Below are positions 7,025 through 13,074 of a DNA stretch of 13,500 nt, piece by piece (position 1 is the first letter of the stretch; each line of letters starts with the position of its first letter). This DNA comes from DASWFI01 sp036394315. Its GTDB lineage: Bacteria; Patescibacteriota; Doudnabacteria; UBA920; O2-02-FULL-48-8. The DNA lies in NCBI GenBank assembly GCA_036394315.1, contig DASWFI010000133.1, forward strand, positions 1-13,500, read 5' to 3'. The notes under the pieces are model-generated. The model did not search any database and had not been told where the DNA came from. It worked only from the letters and a program-made list of their open reading frames with translations. Position numbers and translations under genes: made by a program.

Positions 7025-7447
7025 TTATTTTACAAATACTGTTACTAATACTCCTGCTACCACTAACGCTCCGCCCAAGACGTTGCCGAATGTCGGACTT
7101 TCACCCAGGAATATAAAAGCCAAGAGGATAGTTAAGCCGACGCTTAATTTGTCTATGGGCGCCACTCTCGATGCCTGCCCTAACTGCAACGCTTTATAAT
7201 AAAACAGCCAGGACAACCCTGTGGCAATAGCTGACAAAACTATAAACAAATAAGAATATTTGGAAATTTTTGTCAGTTGGCTGGCTGTGCCTTCCAAAAG
7301 CACTAAGGCCCAAGCAAAAAACACGATTATGATCGTACGGATCGCAACCGCCAAATTACTGTTTACCCCCTGGATACCGATCTTCCCAAAGATAGCAACC
7401 AAAGAGGCAAAAAATGCCGATAAAATTGCGTAAATTGCCCAGTTCAT
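7025..7447 (-). CDS. EamA-family membrane protein, single domain
   Basis: This encodes 140 residues with about five membrane helices, roughly 3-20, 32-50, 66-88, 100-118 and 121-139. It carries the EamA/DMT hallmark RVAPIDKLSVGLTILLAFIFLGE (about 95-117), which is diagnostic of the drug/metabolite transporter superfamily. Typical members have two EamA repeats and ten helices; one-repeat proteins like this one act as dimers in related small transporters. The substrate is unknown. It ends 1 base before the nucleotidyltransferase start, so the two are almost certainly in one transcript. A -10 box lies inside an inverted repeat just upstream of the ATG. Confidence 0.9.
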   Translation of the reverse strand: MNWAIYAILSAFFASLVAIFGKIGIQGVNSNLAVAIRTIIIVFFAWALVLLEGTASQLTKISKYSYLFIVLSAIATGLSWLFYYKALQLGQASRVAPIDKLSVGLTILLAFIFLGESPTFGNVLGGALVVAGVLVTVFVK

Positions 7448-7448
7448 T

Positions 7449-7467
7449 ACTGCTTTATTATAGCAGT
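7449..7467 (-). promoter_or_regulatory. Inverted repeat around a TATAAT before the EamA gene
   Basis: ACTGC (7449-7453) and GCAGT (7463-7467) flank a perfect TATAAT on the minus strand (complement of 7457-7462). The transcription start would fall at or inside the ATG at 7447, so any transcript would be leaderless. No good -35 is visible at 16-18 bases. It could be an operator over a weak promoter, or chance. Confidence 0.3.
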
Positions 7468-7498
7468 TTCCCCTATATTCTTGTAGTACCAGGGTTTA

Positions 7499-7687
7499 TT
7501 ATGAACGAAGCTTATACGCGGAGTAGCTTAGATAAAGTGCCACCACCCCTGCCACCCAGGACACCGCAACCGGTACGGCAAAACTGCCCAAATTCACCGG
7601 AATTTGGTTTAGAGCGCGCCAGAGGTGAGCCAGCCCGATAACCAGGAAAATAAACATGGAAACGGACATGTAATCTCTATGCTTCAT
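7499..7687 (-). CDS. Small two-helix membrane protein of unknown function
   Basis: This encodes 62 residues: a short N-terminal tail (MKHRDY), one membrane helix at about 8-24 (VSMFIFLVIGLAHLWRAL), a short outer loop, and a second helix at about 36-57 (FAVPVAVSWVAGVVALYLSYSA), ending in KLRS. Small membrane proteins of this build are common in CPR genomes, but I cannot assign a role. It lies between the DNA glycosylase (43-base gap) and EamA (51-base gap) genes on the same strand. No SD precedes the ATG. Confidence 0.75.
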   Translation of the reverse strand: MKHRDYMSVSMFIFLVIGLAHLWRALNQIPVNLGSFAVPVAVSWVAGVVALYLSYSAYKLRS

Positions 7688-7705
7688 GGTTTTTTTGTTA
7701 GTTTC

Positions 7706-7726
7706 TTTAAGCGACCTTTGCTTAAA
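7706..7726 (-). other. Stem-loop between the glycosylase and small membrane protein genes
   Basis: TTTAAGC (7706-7712) pairs perfectly with GCTTAAA (7720-7726) around a 7-base loop. No T run follows on either strand, so it is not a standard terminator. A TATAAT (complement of 7730-7735) just upstream overlaps the glycosylase stop codon and could be the -10 of a weak internal promoter; its -35 is poor. Confidence 0.35.
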
Positions 7727-7730
7727 ACAA

Positions 7731-8279
7731 TTATATCAGTTTTTTAAGCTTTTTGAAATCATCTGCAAACACGCTTCGATATTTGGCAAATCTGATCGCA
7801 GCAGCCGGATGAAAGGAAATAAAATAAGTTTTCCCGTCTTTGTTTAAAGTTTGGCCATGCATTTTTGCCACAGGCACGAATTCTCCCAACACTCCTAGAG
7901 CCGCGACGCTTCCCAGGAGCACAATAATTTTAGGGTTAATAACGTCGAGCTGTTTTTGAAGATGAATCATGCCGTGAGCGATCTGTTTTTTATCGGGCGT
8001 TCCTCTTTTTGGTAAATATTTTACCGGACTGGTGATAAATACGTCTTTAACATCATCCAGACCGATCTTATTTATATTTTCGCGAAGAAATTTGCCGGAA
8101 CGCCCGATAAAGGGCCTCCCGGATTCGGCTTCTTTTTTCCCAGGCGCCTCGCCGATAAAAATAACTTTGGCATTCGGATTCCCCTCTCCTGGCACTGGCT
8201 TGCCGATTGAATTTCTTTTGCATATTTTACAAACCTCAATTTCGCGAGTAATCTTCTCAAGCTCCTTTGCTTTGTTCAT
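7731..8279 (-). CDS. Family 4-type uracil-DNA glycosylase
   Basis: This encodes 182 residues. It removes uracil from DNA at the start of base excision repair. Motifs: GEAPG at 43-47 with the following E50, GRPFIGRSGKFL at 54-65 (the FVGRAG-type motif), TSPVKYLPKR at 83-92, and the C-terminal FHPAA at 156-160. Family 4 enzymes normally hold a 4Fe-4S cluster by four Cys. Here only C17 and C20 (CKIC) are present; the usual third Cys in NVVKC is Y88, and the fourth is replaced near H102/G103. The protein may hold no cluster or an altered one. Its ATG overlaps the stop of the DUF218 gene (ATGA). Confidence 0.9.
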   Translation of the reverse strand: MNKAKELEKITREIEVCKICKRNSIGKPVPGEGNPNAKVIFIGEAPGKKEAESGRPFIGRSGKFLRENINKIGLDDVKDVFITSPVKYLPKRGTPDKKQIAHGMIHLQKQLDVINPKIIVLLGSVAALGVLGEFVPVAKMHGQTLNKDGKTYFISFHPAAAIRFAKYRSVFADDFKKLKKLI

Positions 8280-8851
8280 AAAAATTTAGAAAAATCGTAA
8301 GACTTATAATATTTATGCTGCGCCATAATTTTACCTACTGCCCGGTCGTCCCCCGGTTTAATGTGTCCAAAAACTTTTACCAGTTCATTAGTTGGCAAAT
8401 GCCCGCGTTTATACGAAGCCTTATTCGAAATATAACCAAAATTAGTTCCATCCGTCAGATACCGGATGGAGTAATCTGGGCCTAAAACAAGTTTGCAACA
8501 GAATTTAGTTTTTTCCAAATGATCGGAATGCGTGATCAATAAAATTTTACGGAAACTCTGAGATTCTAAAACTAGCTTTTTGGTAAAATAAATATTACCA
8601 AGAGTGCTTTTTGCTTTTTCCTCAAGCAAAAGGTCTTTTTTTGGGACTCCTTTTTTTAGAGCATAATTGCGCATTCTTCTGGCTTCGGAAATTTTTGGTA
8701 ATTTTTTAAGCCCGCCCCAAGATCGTCCGGTAAAAATAATTTTAGGGGCAATATTGTTATTATATAATTTGATCGCCAAATCAACGCGTTTTTTAAATAG
8801 TTCAGCAGCCCCTGTTATACCTAAAACTAAAATTGCATCATATTTTTTCAT
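8276..8851 (-). CDS. DUF218 (YdcF/SanA/ElyC-like) protein
   Basis: This encodes 191 residues from the ATG at 8851, chosen because it lies 1 base after the metK stop and opens with the family start KKYDAILVLG (2-11). A longer frame to 8908 would overlap metK by 56 bases. Other DUF218 marks: KIIFTGR (37-43), SEARRMRNYALKKGVP (55-70), LEEKAKSTLGN (76-86) and ILLITHSDHLEKTKF (103-117). Relatives such as ElyC and SanA affect cell-envelope integrity, and YdcF binds S-adenosylmethionine; the reaction is not settled for the family. The position directly behind metK fits a SAM link but does not prove it. There is no signal peptide or membrane anchor, unlike ElyC and SanA. Confidence 0.85.
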   Translation of the reverse strand: MKKYDAILVLGITGAAELFKKRVDLAIKLYNNNIAPKIIFTGRSWGGLKKLPKISEARRMRNYALKKGVPKKDLLLEEKAKSTLGNIYFTKKLVLESQSFRKILLITHSDHLEKTKFCCKLVLGPDYSIRYLTDGTNFGYISNKASYKRGHLPTNELVKVFGHIKPGDDRAVGKIMAQHKYYKSYDFSKFL

Positions 8852-8852
8852 G

Positions 8853-9791
8853 TTATTTATCCCAACTAAAACCGCGGCCGAAGTGACCCCAATTGGAAGT
8901 GTCGGCATAGATCGGCTGATCCAGATGCAAAAACTTTTTTATGCCAGCCGGGGTCAAATCATAGCCTGCAACCTGGATTTCTTTGCCATCAATTAGGGCG
9001 ACTGCCATTACGGGCTTTGGTTTCCCTATGGCATAAGCTAATTTGACCAGAACTTCGGAAGCGTTTTTTTGCTTCAATATATCAACGGCAATTTTGCGGG
9101 CCATGTAAGCGCCGCTGCGGTCGACCTTGGTATAATCTTTTCCTGAAAATGACCCACCACCTACGGGCACATTTGGCCCATAAGCATCAATCACTAGTTT
9201 ACGGCCAGAAAGACCGGAATCAGCATCAAAACCGCCAATAGTCCATTCGCCGGCCGGATTGATCAAATACTCATCAGCGTTTATAATCGATCTCACTAAT
9301 TTTTCTAATTCGATGGTTTTGGTGTTTTGGAAAGACGTGACCACAGAGACAATCTTGCTACCATCAATAGTTACTTGAACTTTTCCGTCATAAGAGTATT
9401 TTTCGTAAACTTGTTGGCACAAAAAGCGCGCCAATTCATACTCCCGCGGCACCAAATTTTCACTTTCAGTGCTAGCATATCCCATCATTATCCCCTGATC
9501 CCCGGCACCGCCGACATCGACGCCAGCAGCGATCTGCGGACTCTGGCTTGTGGCGTGGACTGCAACTTCAAAATTTGGTCCTACAATTTTTCTTACGACA
9601 TTTTCTATATCAACCTTGGCACTGCTGGTAATCTCGCCGCTGACCGTGATGTATCCATGGCCGCCCATAACCTCCACTGCTACTCGCGAATCTCGATCCT
9701 GCGTCAAAAAAGCGTCCAGAATAGAATCTGCGATAAAATCACAAATCTTGTCCGGATGGCGAGGAGAAACAAACTCTGCGGTCTTAATCAT
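8853..9791 (-). CDS. metK: S-adenosylmethionine synthetase (MetK), compact form
   Basis: This encodes 312 residues from the ATG at 9791, which has an SD (GGAG) five bases upstream; an in-frame ATG at 9818 lacks one and overlaps the response regulator gene. The enzyme makes S-adenosylmethionine from methionine and ATP. Motifs: SPRHPDKICDFIADSILDA near the start, GAGDQGIMMGYA around 95-106, GGFDADSGLSGRKLVIDAYG, and GGGSFSGKDYTKVDRSGAYMAR, which covers the phosphate-binding loop. The end YADTSNWGHFGR is the usual C-terminal signature. The protein is about 70 residues shorter than typical bacterial MetK (about 380), by shortened loops rather than a missing domain. It lies 23 bases after the response regulator and 1 base before DUF218. 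Confidence 0.96.
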   Translation of the reverse strand: MIKTAEFVSPRHPDKICDFIADSILDAFLTQDRDSRVAVEVMGGHGYITVSGEITSSAKVDIENVVRKIVGPNFEVAVHATSQSPQIAAGVDVGGAGDQGIMMGYASTESENLVPREYELARFLCQQVYEKYSYDGKVQVTIDGSKIVSVVTSFQNTKTIELEKLVRSIINADEYLINPAGEWTIGGFDADSGLSGRKLVIDAYGPNVPVGGGSFSGKDYTKVDRSGAYMARKIAVDILKQKNASEVLVKLAYAIGKPKPVMAVALIDGKEIQVAGYDLTPAGIKKFLHLDQPIYADTSNWGHFGRGFSWDK

Positions 9792-9814
9792 GTTGTCTCC
9801 ACTCATATTGCAAA

Positions 9815-10186
9815 TCATTTTATAAATTTTTGAATTTCTTTTACTATCAGTTCCGGTGTTACTGAAGTCTTAACTAAATAATCGGCTGCACCCAAAAATT
9901 TGGCGCGGTTGATATCTTCCATGCCTGCTAAATTCGATGTGATGATAATCGGAGTTTTGAAATTCTTGTTCTTAAGATCTTCCAGTACTTGAAAGCCGTC
10001 AAACCAGGGCAACTGAAGATCCAGGAGCACGATACTGAAGTTTTTTTTATCCAAAACATCCACGGCTTGCTGACCGTCTGACACATGGGTGGCATCAAAT
10101 CCATTCAATTTTAACTTATTGGCCATCACGTCGGCTAAAACAAAATCATCCTCCACGATTAGAACAGATTTTTTTGTGTCCGCCAT
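9815..10186 (-). CDS. Single-domain response regulator (CheY-like receiver)
   Basis: This encodes 123 residues, a complete receiver domain and nothing else. The acidic pair D13/D14 (VEDD), the phosphoacceptor D56 (IVLLDLQLP), T83/S84 (IITSN) and K106 (DYLVKT) are all present, so it should be phosphorylatable. With no output domain it must act by binding a partner protein. No histidine kinase gene is visible in the window. A promoter lies directly upstream (10203-10230) and metK follows after 23 bases, so it heads the metK-DUF218-glycosylase transcript. Its job is unknown; being first in a housekeeping-type operon is unusual. Confidence 0.92.
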   Translation of the reverse strand: MADTKKSVLIVEDDFVLADVMANKLKLNGFDATHVSDGQQAVDVLDKKNFSIVLLDLQLPWFDGFQVLEDLKNKNFKTPIIITSNLAGMEDINRAKFLGAADYLVKTSVTPELIVKEIQKFIK

Positions 10187-10202
10187 AATGTTTGATATCT
10201 AT

Positions 10203-10230
10203 ATTATAGTCCAAATATTGTGCAAGTAAA
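10203..10230 (-). promoter_or_regulatory. Promoter of the response regulator-metK string
   Basis: On the minus strand TTTACT (complement of 10225-10230), a 16-base spacer and a perfect TATAAT (complement of 10203-10208) form a sigma-70-like promoter with a start near 10196. The leader is about 10 bases with no SD. Confidence 0.6.
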
Positions 10231-10281
10231 GCTTCTGTCTGTAGTTAAACCCGAACATTTTTCCTGTGTTGGCAGTTTTGC

Positions 10282-10314
10282 GGGCGAGATCGTTCTTAAG
10301 ATCTCGCCCTTTTT
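10282..10314 (+). terminator. Strong terminator hairpin facing the plus strand, no gene upstream
   Basis: A perfect 10-bp stem GGGCGAGATC (10282-10291) with GATCTCGCCC (10300-10309), loop of 8, is followed by TTTTT on the plus strand. GGCAG (10271-10275) can also pair with CTGTC (10316-10320) outside it. No plus-strand gene ends nearby; the minus-strand side has no T run. It may be left over from a lost gene, end a small unseen plus-strand RNA, or insulate the island. Confidence 0.6.
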
Positions 10315-10335
10315 GCTGTCAAAAAGGTAGCGAAT

Positions 10336-10383
10336 AATAAAAAATCGGGTGGAAAGAATCCCCGAAGGAACTCATTCCACCCG
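10336..10383 (-). terminator. Rho-independent terminator of the 10406-10834 gene
   Basis: On the minus strand CGGGTGGAA pairs with TTCCACCCG (9 bp), and inside it GAGTTCC and GGGATTC add seven pairs (including G-U) closed by a UUCG tetraloop. ATTTTTTATT follows. It is a textbook terminator starting 23 bases past the stop codon. Confidence 0.9.
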
Positions 10384-10405
10384 TCACCGTCGCCCCATCG
10401 ACTTG

Positions 10406-10834
10406 TCAGGCCCGAAGCACGCGGTGCCTGAACCCGAGACGCGCGATTGCATTCGCCATGCATGACCTCGCGTGGACGTAGCCCGCGGCAATGTCCGTCT
10501 GCTTCTGCGTCACCTCCGAACGCTTGTTGGGTTCCCAGCTATTGGTCATCGCCCTGATCGCCGCGTCGCCGAACATCGAGTTGAGGTTGACCGTGGCCGT
10601 CGCGCTGCCCATGGCTTCCGCGTTCTGCTTCACGTATTTTGCGGATAACATCATCGGGGGTGAGTTGGCAGGAACCATCTGATCCTGACCAATCGCCTGC
10701 GCGACGTCTTGCACTATCACGGCGTTCACGTGACTCGCAGCGGTCGGCAGCGAATTCACGCGAGCATGGTATGCGCCGATCGCCAGCATCGCAGCCATGG
10801 CGAGAACGCATACTTTGGACCTACTACCCGTCAT
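10406..10834 (-). CDS. Secreted small protein of unknown function in GC-rich island
   Basis: This encodes 142 residues from the ATG at 10834, chosen because a strong SD (GAAGGAGGG) ends four bases before it; a longer frame reaches 10864. Residues 1-25 form a signal peptide or anchor (MTGSRSK, then VCVLAMAAMLAIGAYHA). The mature part is rich in Ala, Met, Asn and Gln, with a single Cys outside the signal (C125 in HARSCMANAI). I do not recognise the family. GC content and codon choice (many GCC, CGC, GTC codons) differ sharply from neighbours such as metK. It has its own promoter, SD and terminator, as a self-contained cassette. Recent transfer is likely. Confidence 0.7.
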   Translation of the reverse strand: MTGSRSKVCVLAMAAMLAIGAYHARVNSLPTAASHVNAVIVQDVAQAIGQDQMVPANSPPMMLSAKYVKQNAEAMGSATATVNLNSMFGDAAIRAMTNSWEPNKRSEVTQKQTDIAAGYVHARSCMANAIARLGFRHRVLRA

Positions 10835-10892
10835 TGGTCCCTCCTTCGTGGAGCCTCCAGGCACACCATGCGCCTTTTGGCTTTACAAAGAA

Positions 10893-10922
10893 ATTATATA
10901 CGAAATTGCTTCCGTTGTCGAA
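10893..10922 (-). promoter_or_regulatory. Promoter of the 10406-10834 gene
   Basis: On the minus strand TTCGAC (complement of 10917-10922), an 18-base spacer and TATAAT (complement of 10893-10898) form a promoter with a start near 10887. The leader is about 53 bases. It ends in the SD GAAGGAGGG (complement of 10839-10847), which can pair with CTCC (complement of 10850-10853) across ACGAA. Confidence 0.55.
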
Positions 10923-10931
10923 CGAATGGTC

Positions 10932-10969
10932 AAAAAAAAAACGGAACCAATCTTAGAATTCTGGTTCCG
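10932..10969 (-). terminator. Rho-independent terminator of the 10985-11296 gene
   Basis: On the minus strand CGGAACCA (complement of 10962-10969) pairs with TGGTTCCG (complement of 10942-10949), followed by ten T (complement of 10932-10941). The T run ends ten bases before the -35 of the next cassette, so the two genes are transcribed separately. Confidence 0.92.
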
Positions 10970-10984
10970 CTTGCAAGTGGATGT

Positions 10985-11296
10985 CTACTCCACCTCTTTT
11001 TTTTCTTCTTCCGAAACGATGTGCAGAGCACGTAGGAAGCGCTTGTCGTTCGGGCTGATCTCGAAGTTGCGTTCACCAGCACCAGCCAGTCGGTCAAGGC
11101 CTGATCTGTTCTTCACCGACTTGCCGCCGTGATTGGTCCTGTTCATGAACTGGATCACAGCTTCAAGCGAAACTTGCATTTCGAAACCCGCAGCCCGCGC
11201 CCTTTCCCGGCAGGCCTCGACACGAGGATCTTCGGCTACAGACGCGGCAATCGCGCCTGTCAGTTCACGAGCCAATATCTTGACTGGGTCGTCCAT
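10985..11296 (-). CDS. Small cytosolic protein of unknown function in GC-rich island
   Basis: This encodes 103 residues from the ATG at 11296, chosen for the strong SD GGGAGGG ending four bases upstream; a longer frame reaches 11353. The protein is soluble and charged. Residues 1-40 look helical (DDPVKILARELTGAIAASV, then VEACRERARAAGFEM). Residues 42-53 (VSLEAVIQFMNR) may form another helix. The segment FEISPNDKRFLRALHI (78-93) looks like the conserved core, and the C-terminus is very acidic and lysine-rich. I do not recognise a named family. Like the next gene downstream it is GC-rich and has its own promoter, leader, SD and terminator, so it is likely acquired. Confidence 0.7.
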   Translation of the reverse strand: MDDPVKILARELTGAIAASVAEDPRVEACRERARAAGFEMQVSLEAVIQFMNRTNHGGKSVKNRSGLDRLAGAGERNFEISPNDKRFLRALHIVSEEEKKEVE

Positions 11297-11372
11297 AGGT
11301 CCCTCCCACAGCACCAAAGCGCCGTAAACCCTCCCACGCGCGGAGGAGCACAAGACGTTGTGACATCCTCCC
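11297..11372 (-). promoter_or_regulatory. Leader with repeated SD-like runs and an anti-SD run
   Basis: The leader carries three purine runs like SD sites (complements of 11301-11307, 11329-11335 and 11367-11372). A CTCCTCC run (complement of 11342-11348) can pair with any of them. CCTCC-GCGCGTG-GGAGG is one clear hairpin. Only the run next to the 11296 ATG has proper spacing. Switching between pairings could control translation; this is inference. Confidence 0.35.
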
Positions 11373-11387
11373 TTTTGCTATACCAAT

Positions 11388-11417
11388 AGTTTACTCTTCT
11401 AAAAAGCAAAAAGTCAA
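11388..11417 (-). promoter_or_regulatory. Probable promoter of the 10985-11296 gene
   Basis: On the minus strand TTGACT (complement of 11412-11417), an 18-base spacer and TAAACT (complement of 11388-11393) match consensus at 5/6 and 4/6. The start would be near 11382, giving a leader of about 86 bases. Confidence 0.45.
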
Positions 11418-11465
11418 AAGCAGCAGCAGGTAATCTGTCAATTGGTTGTGTAGTCTAATAAATTT

Positions 11466-11494
11466 AAAACGCCTCACATGATCTGAAGCGTTTT
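11466..11494 (-). terminator. Bidirectional terminator after the DUF1653 gene
   Basis: AAAACGC (11466-11472) pairs with GCGTTTT (11488-11494), with two further pairs after a mismatch. T-rich sequence follows on both strands (TTTTTTAG on plus, TTTTAAATTTATT on minus). It lies 15 bases past the stop of the minus-strand DUF1653 gene. Confidence 0.6.
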
Positions 11495-11509
11495 TTAGTT
11501 ATATTGTAT

Positions 11510-11725
11510 TTATTCTTCATCCCGCAGCCACACAAACCTAGGCCCTTTATATTCATCCCTCTCTATTTGTTCTGTAAACATTTGTAGCGGCCGGACCCAA
11601 TATCCTCGTTCACCATACAAAGCCTGATACACAACCATGTCTTCCTTCGTCTCCGAATGTTTAGCAACAAATATAACTTTGTATTCGTTACCTTTGAAAT
11701 GTTTATAAATTCCTGGTTTAAGCAT
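11510..11725 (-). CDS. DUF1653-family protein
   Basis: This encodes 71 residues. The order KPGIYKHFKGNEYKVIFVAK, HSETKEDMVVYQALYG, and YWVRPLQMFTEQIE, then PRFVWL matches the small DUF1653 domain over its full length, a beta-rich fold of unknown function found widely in bacteria. There is no signal peptide or membrane segment. The ATG at 11725 has no SD; TAAAAT lies about 35 bases upstream as a possible -10. It stands alone between the GC-rich island and the toxin-antitoxin locus, with its own terminator. Confidence 0.9.
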   Translation of the reverse strand: MLKPGIYKHFKGNEYKVIFVAKHSETKEDMVVYQALYGERGYWVRPLQMFTEQIERDEYKGPRFVWLRDEE

Positions 11726-11800
11726 TAAAATAATACTTATTTTTGCGCCATATTTTACGTATGTTCCGGGGCTGACCAGTGTATGTTGTAATAGTTTGAA

Positions 11801-12147
11801 TTATATACCAAAATGTTTGATCAAATATTTTTTGATTTGGTCCAAGGTTCTTTGATCTAGTTTACCGATTTTTTTTATGAACCTGCGTGGTCAAAAGATT
11901 GAATATGATGCACCTTGACCAGCGAATCGGCAAAAAGTTTATTCGAATTATCTGCTTTAACCAAAATATCATCGGAATGCGGTTTAGTGGTCTGCGAAGT
12001 TAGCGGCATCACAGTTACTAAATTATTTCTTTTGAGTTGGTTATCAATTTCGATTACAACGGCCGGTCGATTATGCTGATATTCGTGCCCAACACTGGGT
12101 GTAAACGAAACCAAATAAACCCCACTGTATTCTATGTTTCCATTCAT
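11801..12147 (-). pseudogene. MazF/PemK-family toxin gene with frameshift
   Basis: The gene starts at the ATG at 12147, which overlaps the antitoxin stop (ATGA). Residues 1-86 are clearly MazF/PemK-like: GVYLVSFTPSVGHEYQHNRPAVVIE (9-33), then NNLVTVMPLTSQ (41-52) and SLVKVHHIQSFD (75-86). The frame then ends as HAGS-stop at 11875. One base further on, the family's C-terminus is present in another frame: RRFIKKIGKLDQ, RTLDQIKKYLIKHFGI, stop at 11801. The 347-base span is one base short of 116 codons, so one base was lost near 11885-11892. The active toxin would be an mRNA interferase of 115 residues. The truncated 90-residue form lacks the last helices. The loss could be real inactivation or a sequencing error. 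Confidence 0.85.
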
Positions 12148-12983
12148 AGCTTTTCGTAATATTCTGATTCTTCCTTGGATATTTTACCTAATAATTTAAT
12201 AGAGTCGGCACCGGCGGCGTTCTGCCACATATTTTCTTTATCAACACGGCTAAAAGGCGCGGTTCTTTCGAAAACTAAGCGGTAATCTATACTCTCTTCC
12301 ATTTTACAAAGTTTCCAAGGCATATCTTCGTGGGCATATTCTGTTATTTTTGTAGCCGACATATCAGACAATCTGTCAACTACATTATTAATTAGTAATA
12401 GTTCTTCGGTAGAAAAAACATTAGTATCGGCATCTATAAAAGCTATATATTTTTTCTGCATAAAACCAGCATAATTTTGTTTGATTATTTTCAATTCGCC
12501 GTCATCTTGCATTTTTTCGATTACGGACAAATACTCTTGCGCGTTTGGAACTGGCCCGTATTGAAGTTTCTTGTAAGTCAAACCGCTTATTGGAGTGCCT
12601 GTCAGCTCAAAAGAATCAAAATCAATAAAATACAAAAGTTTATATAATACTGTTTCCCCGACATTGGGTTTACCCCCACAGCGTGCAAGGATATATAAAA
12701 TAAGATTTTTAAGTTTTTGAGAATCGAAATTTATATGTGGTTTCTCCATAATATCCAAAACAGTATTACCAACTTCTTTGTCAGCAATCAATAAATCAAT
12801 TGAAATCTTGAACGCTTCAGCGATTTTTGCCAGTTCTACGCTACCTACGCCTCGTTTGCCAGATTCCATAGCAATGATTGCTTGGCGGCTGACCCCAATT
12901 TTTTTAGCCAAAGATTCTTGGGTCAAACCAAGCTCTTCCCGCACAGCCTTAATTTTCGCCGCGAGTTCTTTTTGAGTAATCAT
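12144..12983 (-). CDS. HTH plus Panacea (SocA/DUF4065) antitoxin
   Basis: This encodes 279 residues. Residues 6-60 are an HTH_3/XRE DNA-binding domain (LTQESLAKKIGVSRQAIIAM, then ESGKR at 19-43). Residues 90-250 match the Panacea domain, also called SocA or DUF4065: VLYKLLYFIDFDSFELTG, then PISGLTYKKLQYGPVP and YEYLSVIEKM-like EYLSVIEKM. Panacea proteins are known as versatile antitoxins that neutralise unrelated toxins, and SocA is a ClpXP adaptor. The stop codon overlaps the MazF-like toxin ATG by four bases, the classic antitoxin-first layout. The HTH domain should repress the promoter at 13027-13054. There is no SD at the ATG. Confidence 0.9.
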   Translation of the reverse strand: MITQKELAAKIKAVREELGLTQESLAKKIGVSRQAIIAMESGKRGVGSVELAKIAEAFKISIDLLIADKEVGNTVLDIMEKPHINFDSQKLKNLILYILARCGGKPNVGETVLYKLLYFIDFDSFELTGTPISGLTYKKLQYGPVPNAQEYLSVIEKMQDDGELKIIKQNYAGFMQKKYIAFIDADTNVFSTEELLLINNVVDRLSDMSATKITEYAHEDMPWKLCKMEESIDYRLVFERTAPFSRVDKENMWQNAAGADSIKLLGKISKEESEYYEKL

Positions 12984-13026
12984 ATATTTAGGCTTAAGGA
13001 TTTAAGCGCAAATTCACCAATTATAG

Positions 13027-13054
13027 TGTATAATAATATTACTTCATTTGTCAA
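13027..13054 (-). promoter_or_regulatory. Promoter of the toxin-antitoxin operon
   Basis: On the minus strand a perfect TTGACA (complement of 13049-13054), a 16-base spacer and TATACA (complement of 13027-13032). A second TATAAT (complement of 13020-13025) lies too far from the -35. The leader is about 35 bases without an SD. Confidence 0.6.
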
Positions 13055-13074
13055 GTGAGGTAAGAAAACTTGAC
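13050..13074. promoter_or_regulatory. Inverted repeat between divergent promoters, candidate operator
   Basis: GTCAAG (13050-13055) and CTTGAC (13069-13074) are perfect 6-base arms separated by 13 bases. They coincide with the -35 boxes of the two divergent promoters, so the symmetry may just reflect two TTGAC sequences back to back. It is also a natural place for the HTH antitoxin dimer to bind. Confidence 0.35.

Noticed and set aside
8852..8908. A longer N-terminus for the DUF218 protein
   Set aside because: It would overlap metK by 56 bases, and the extra residues do not fit the family; the family start is at 8851.
10639..11132. Several overlapping plus-strand frames in the GC-rich island
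   Set aside because: GC-rich DNA leaves many frames open. The minus-strand genes have SD sites, promoters and terminators in the right places; the plus-strand frames have none and run through the terminator at 10932-10969.
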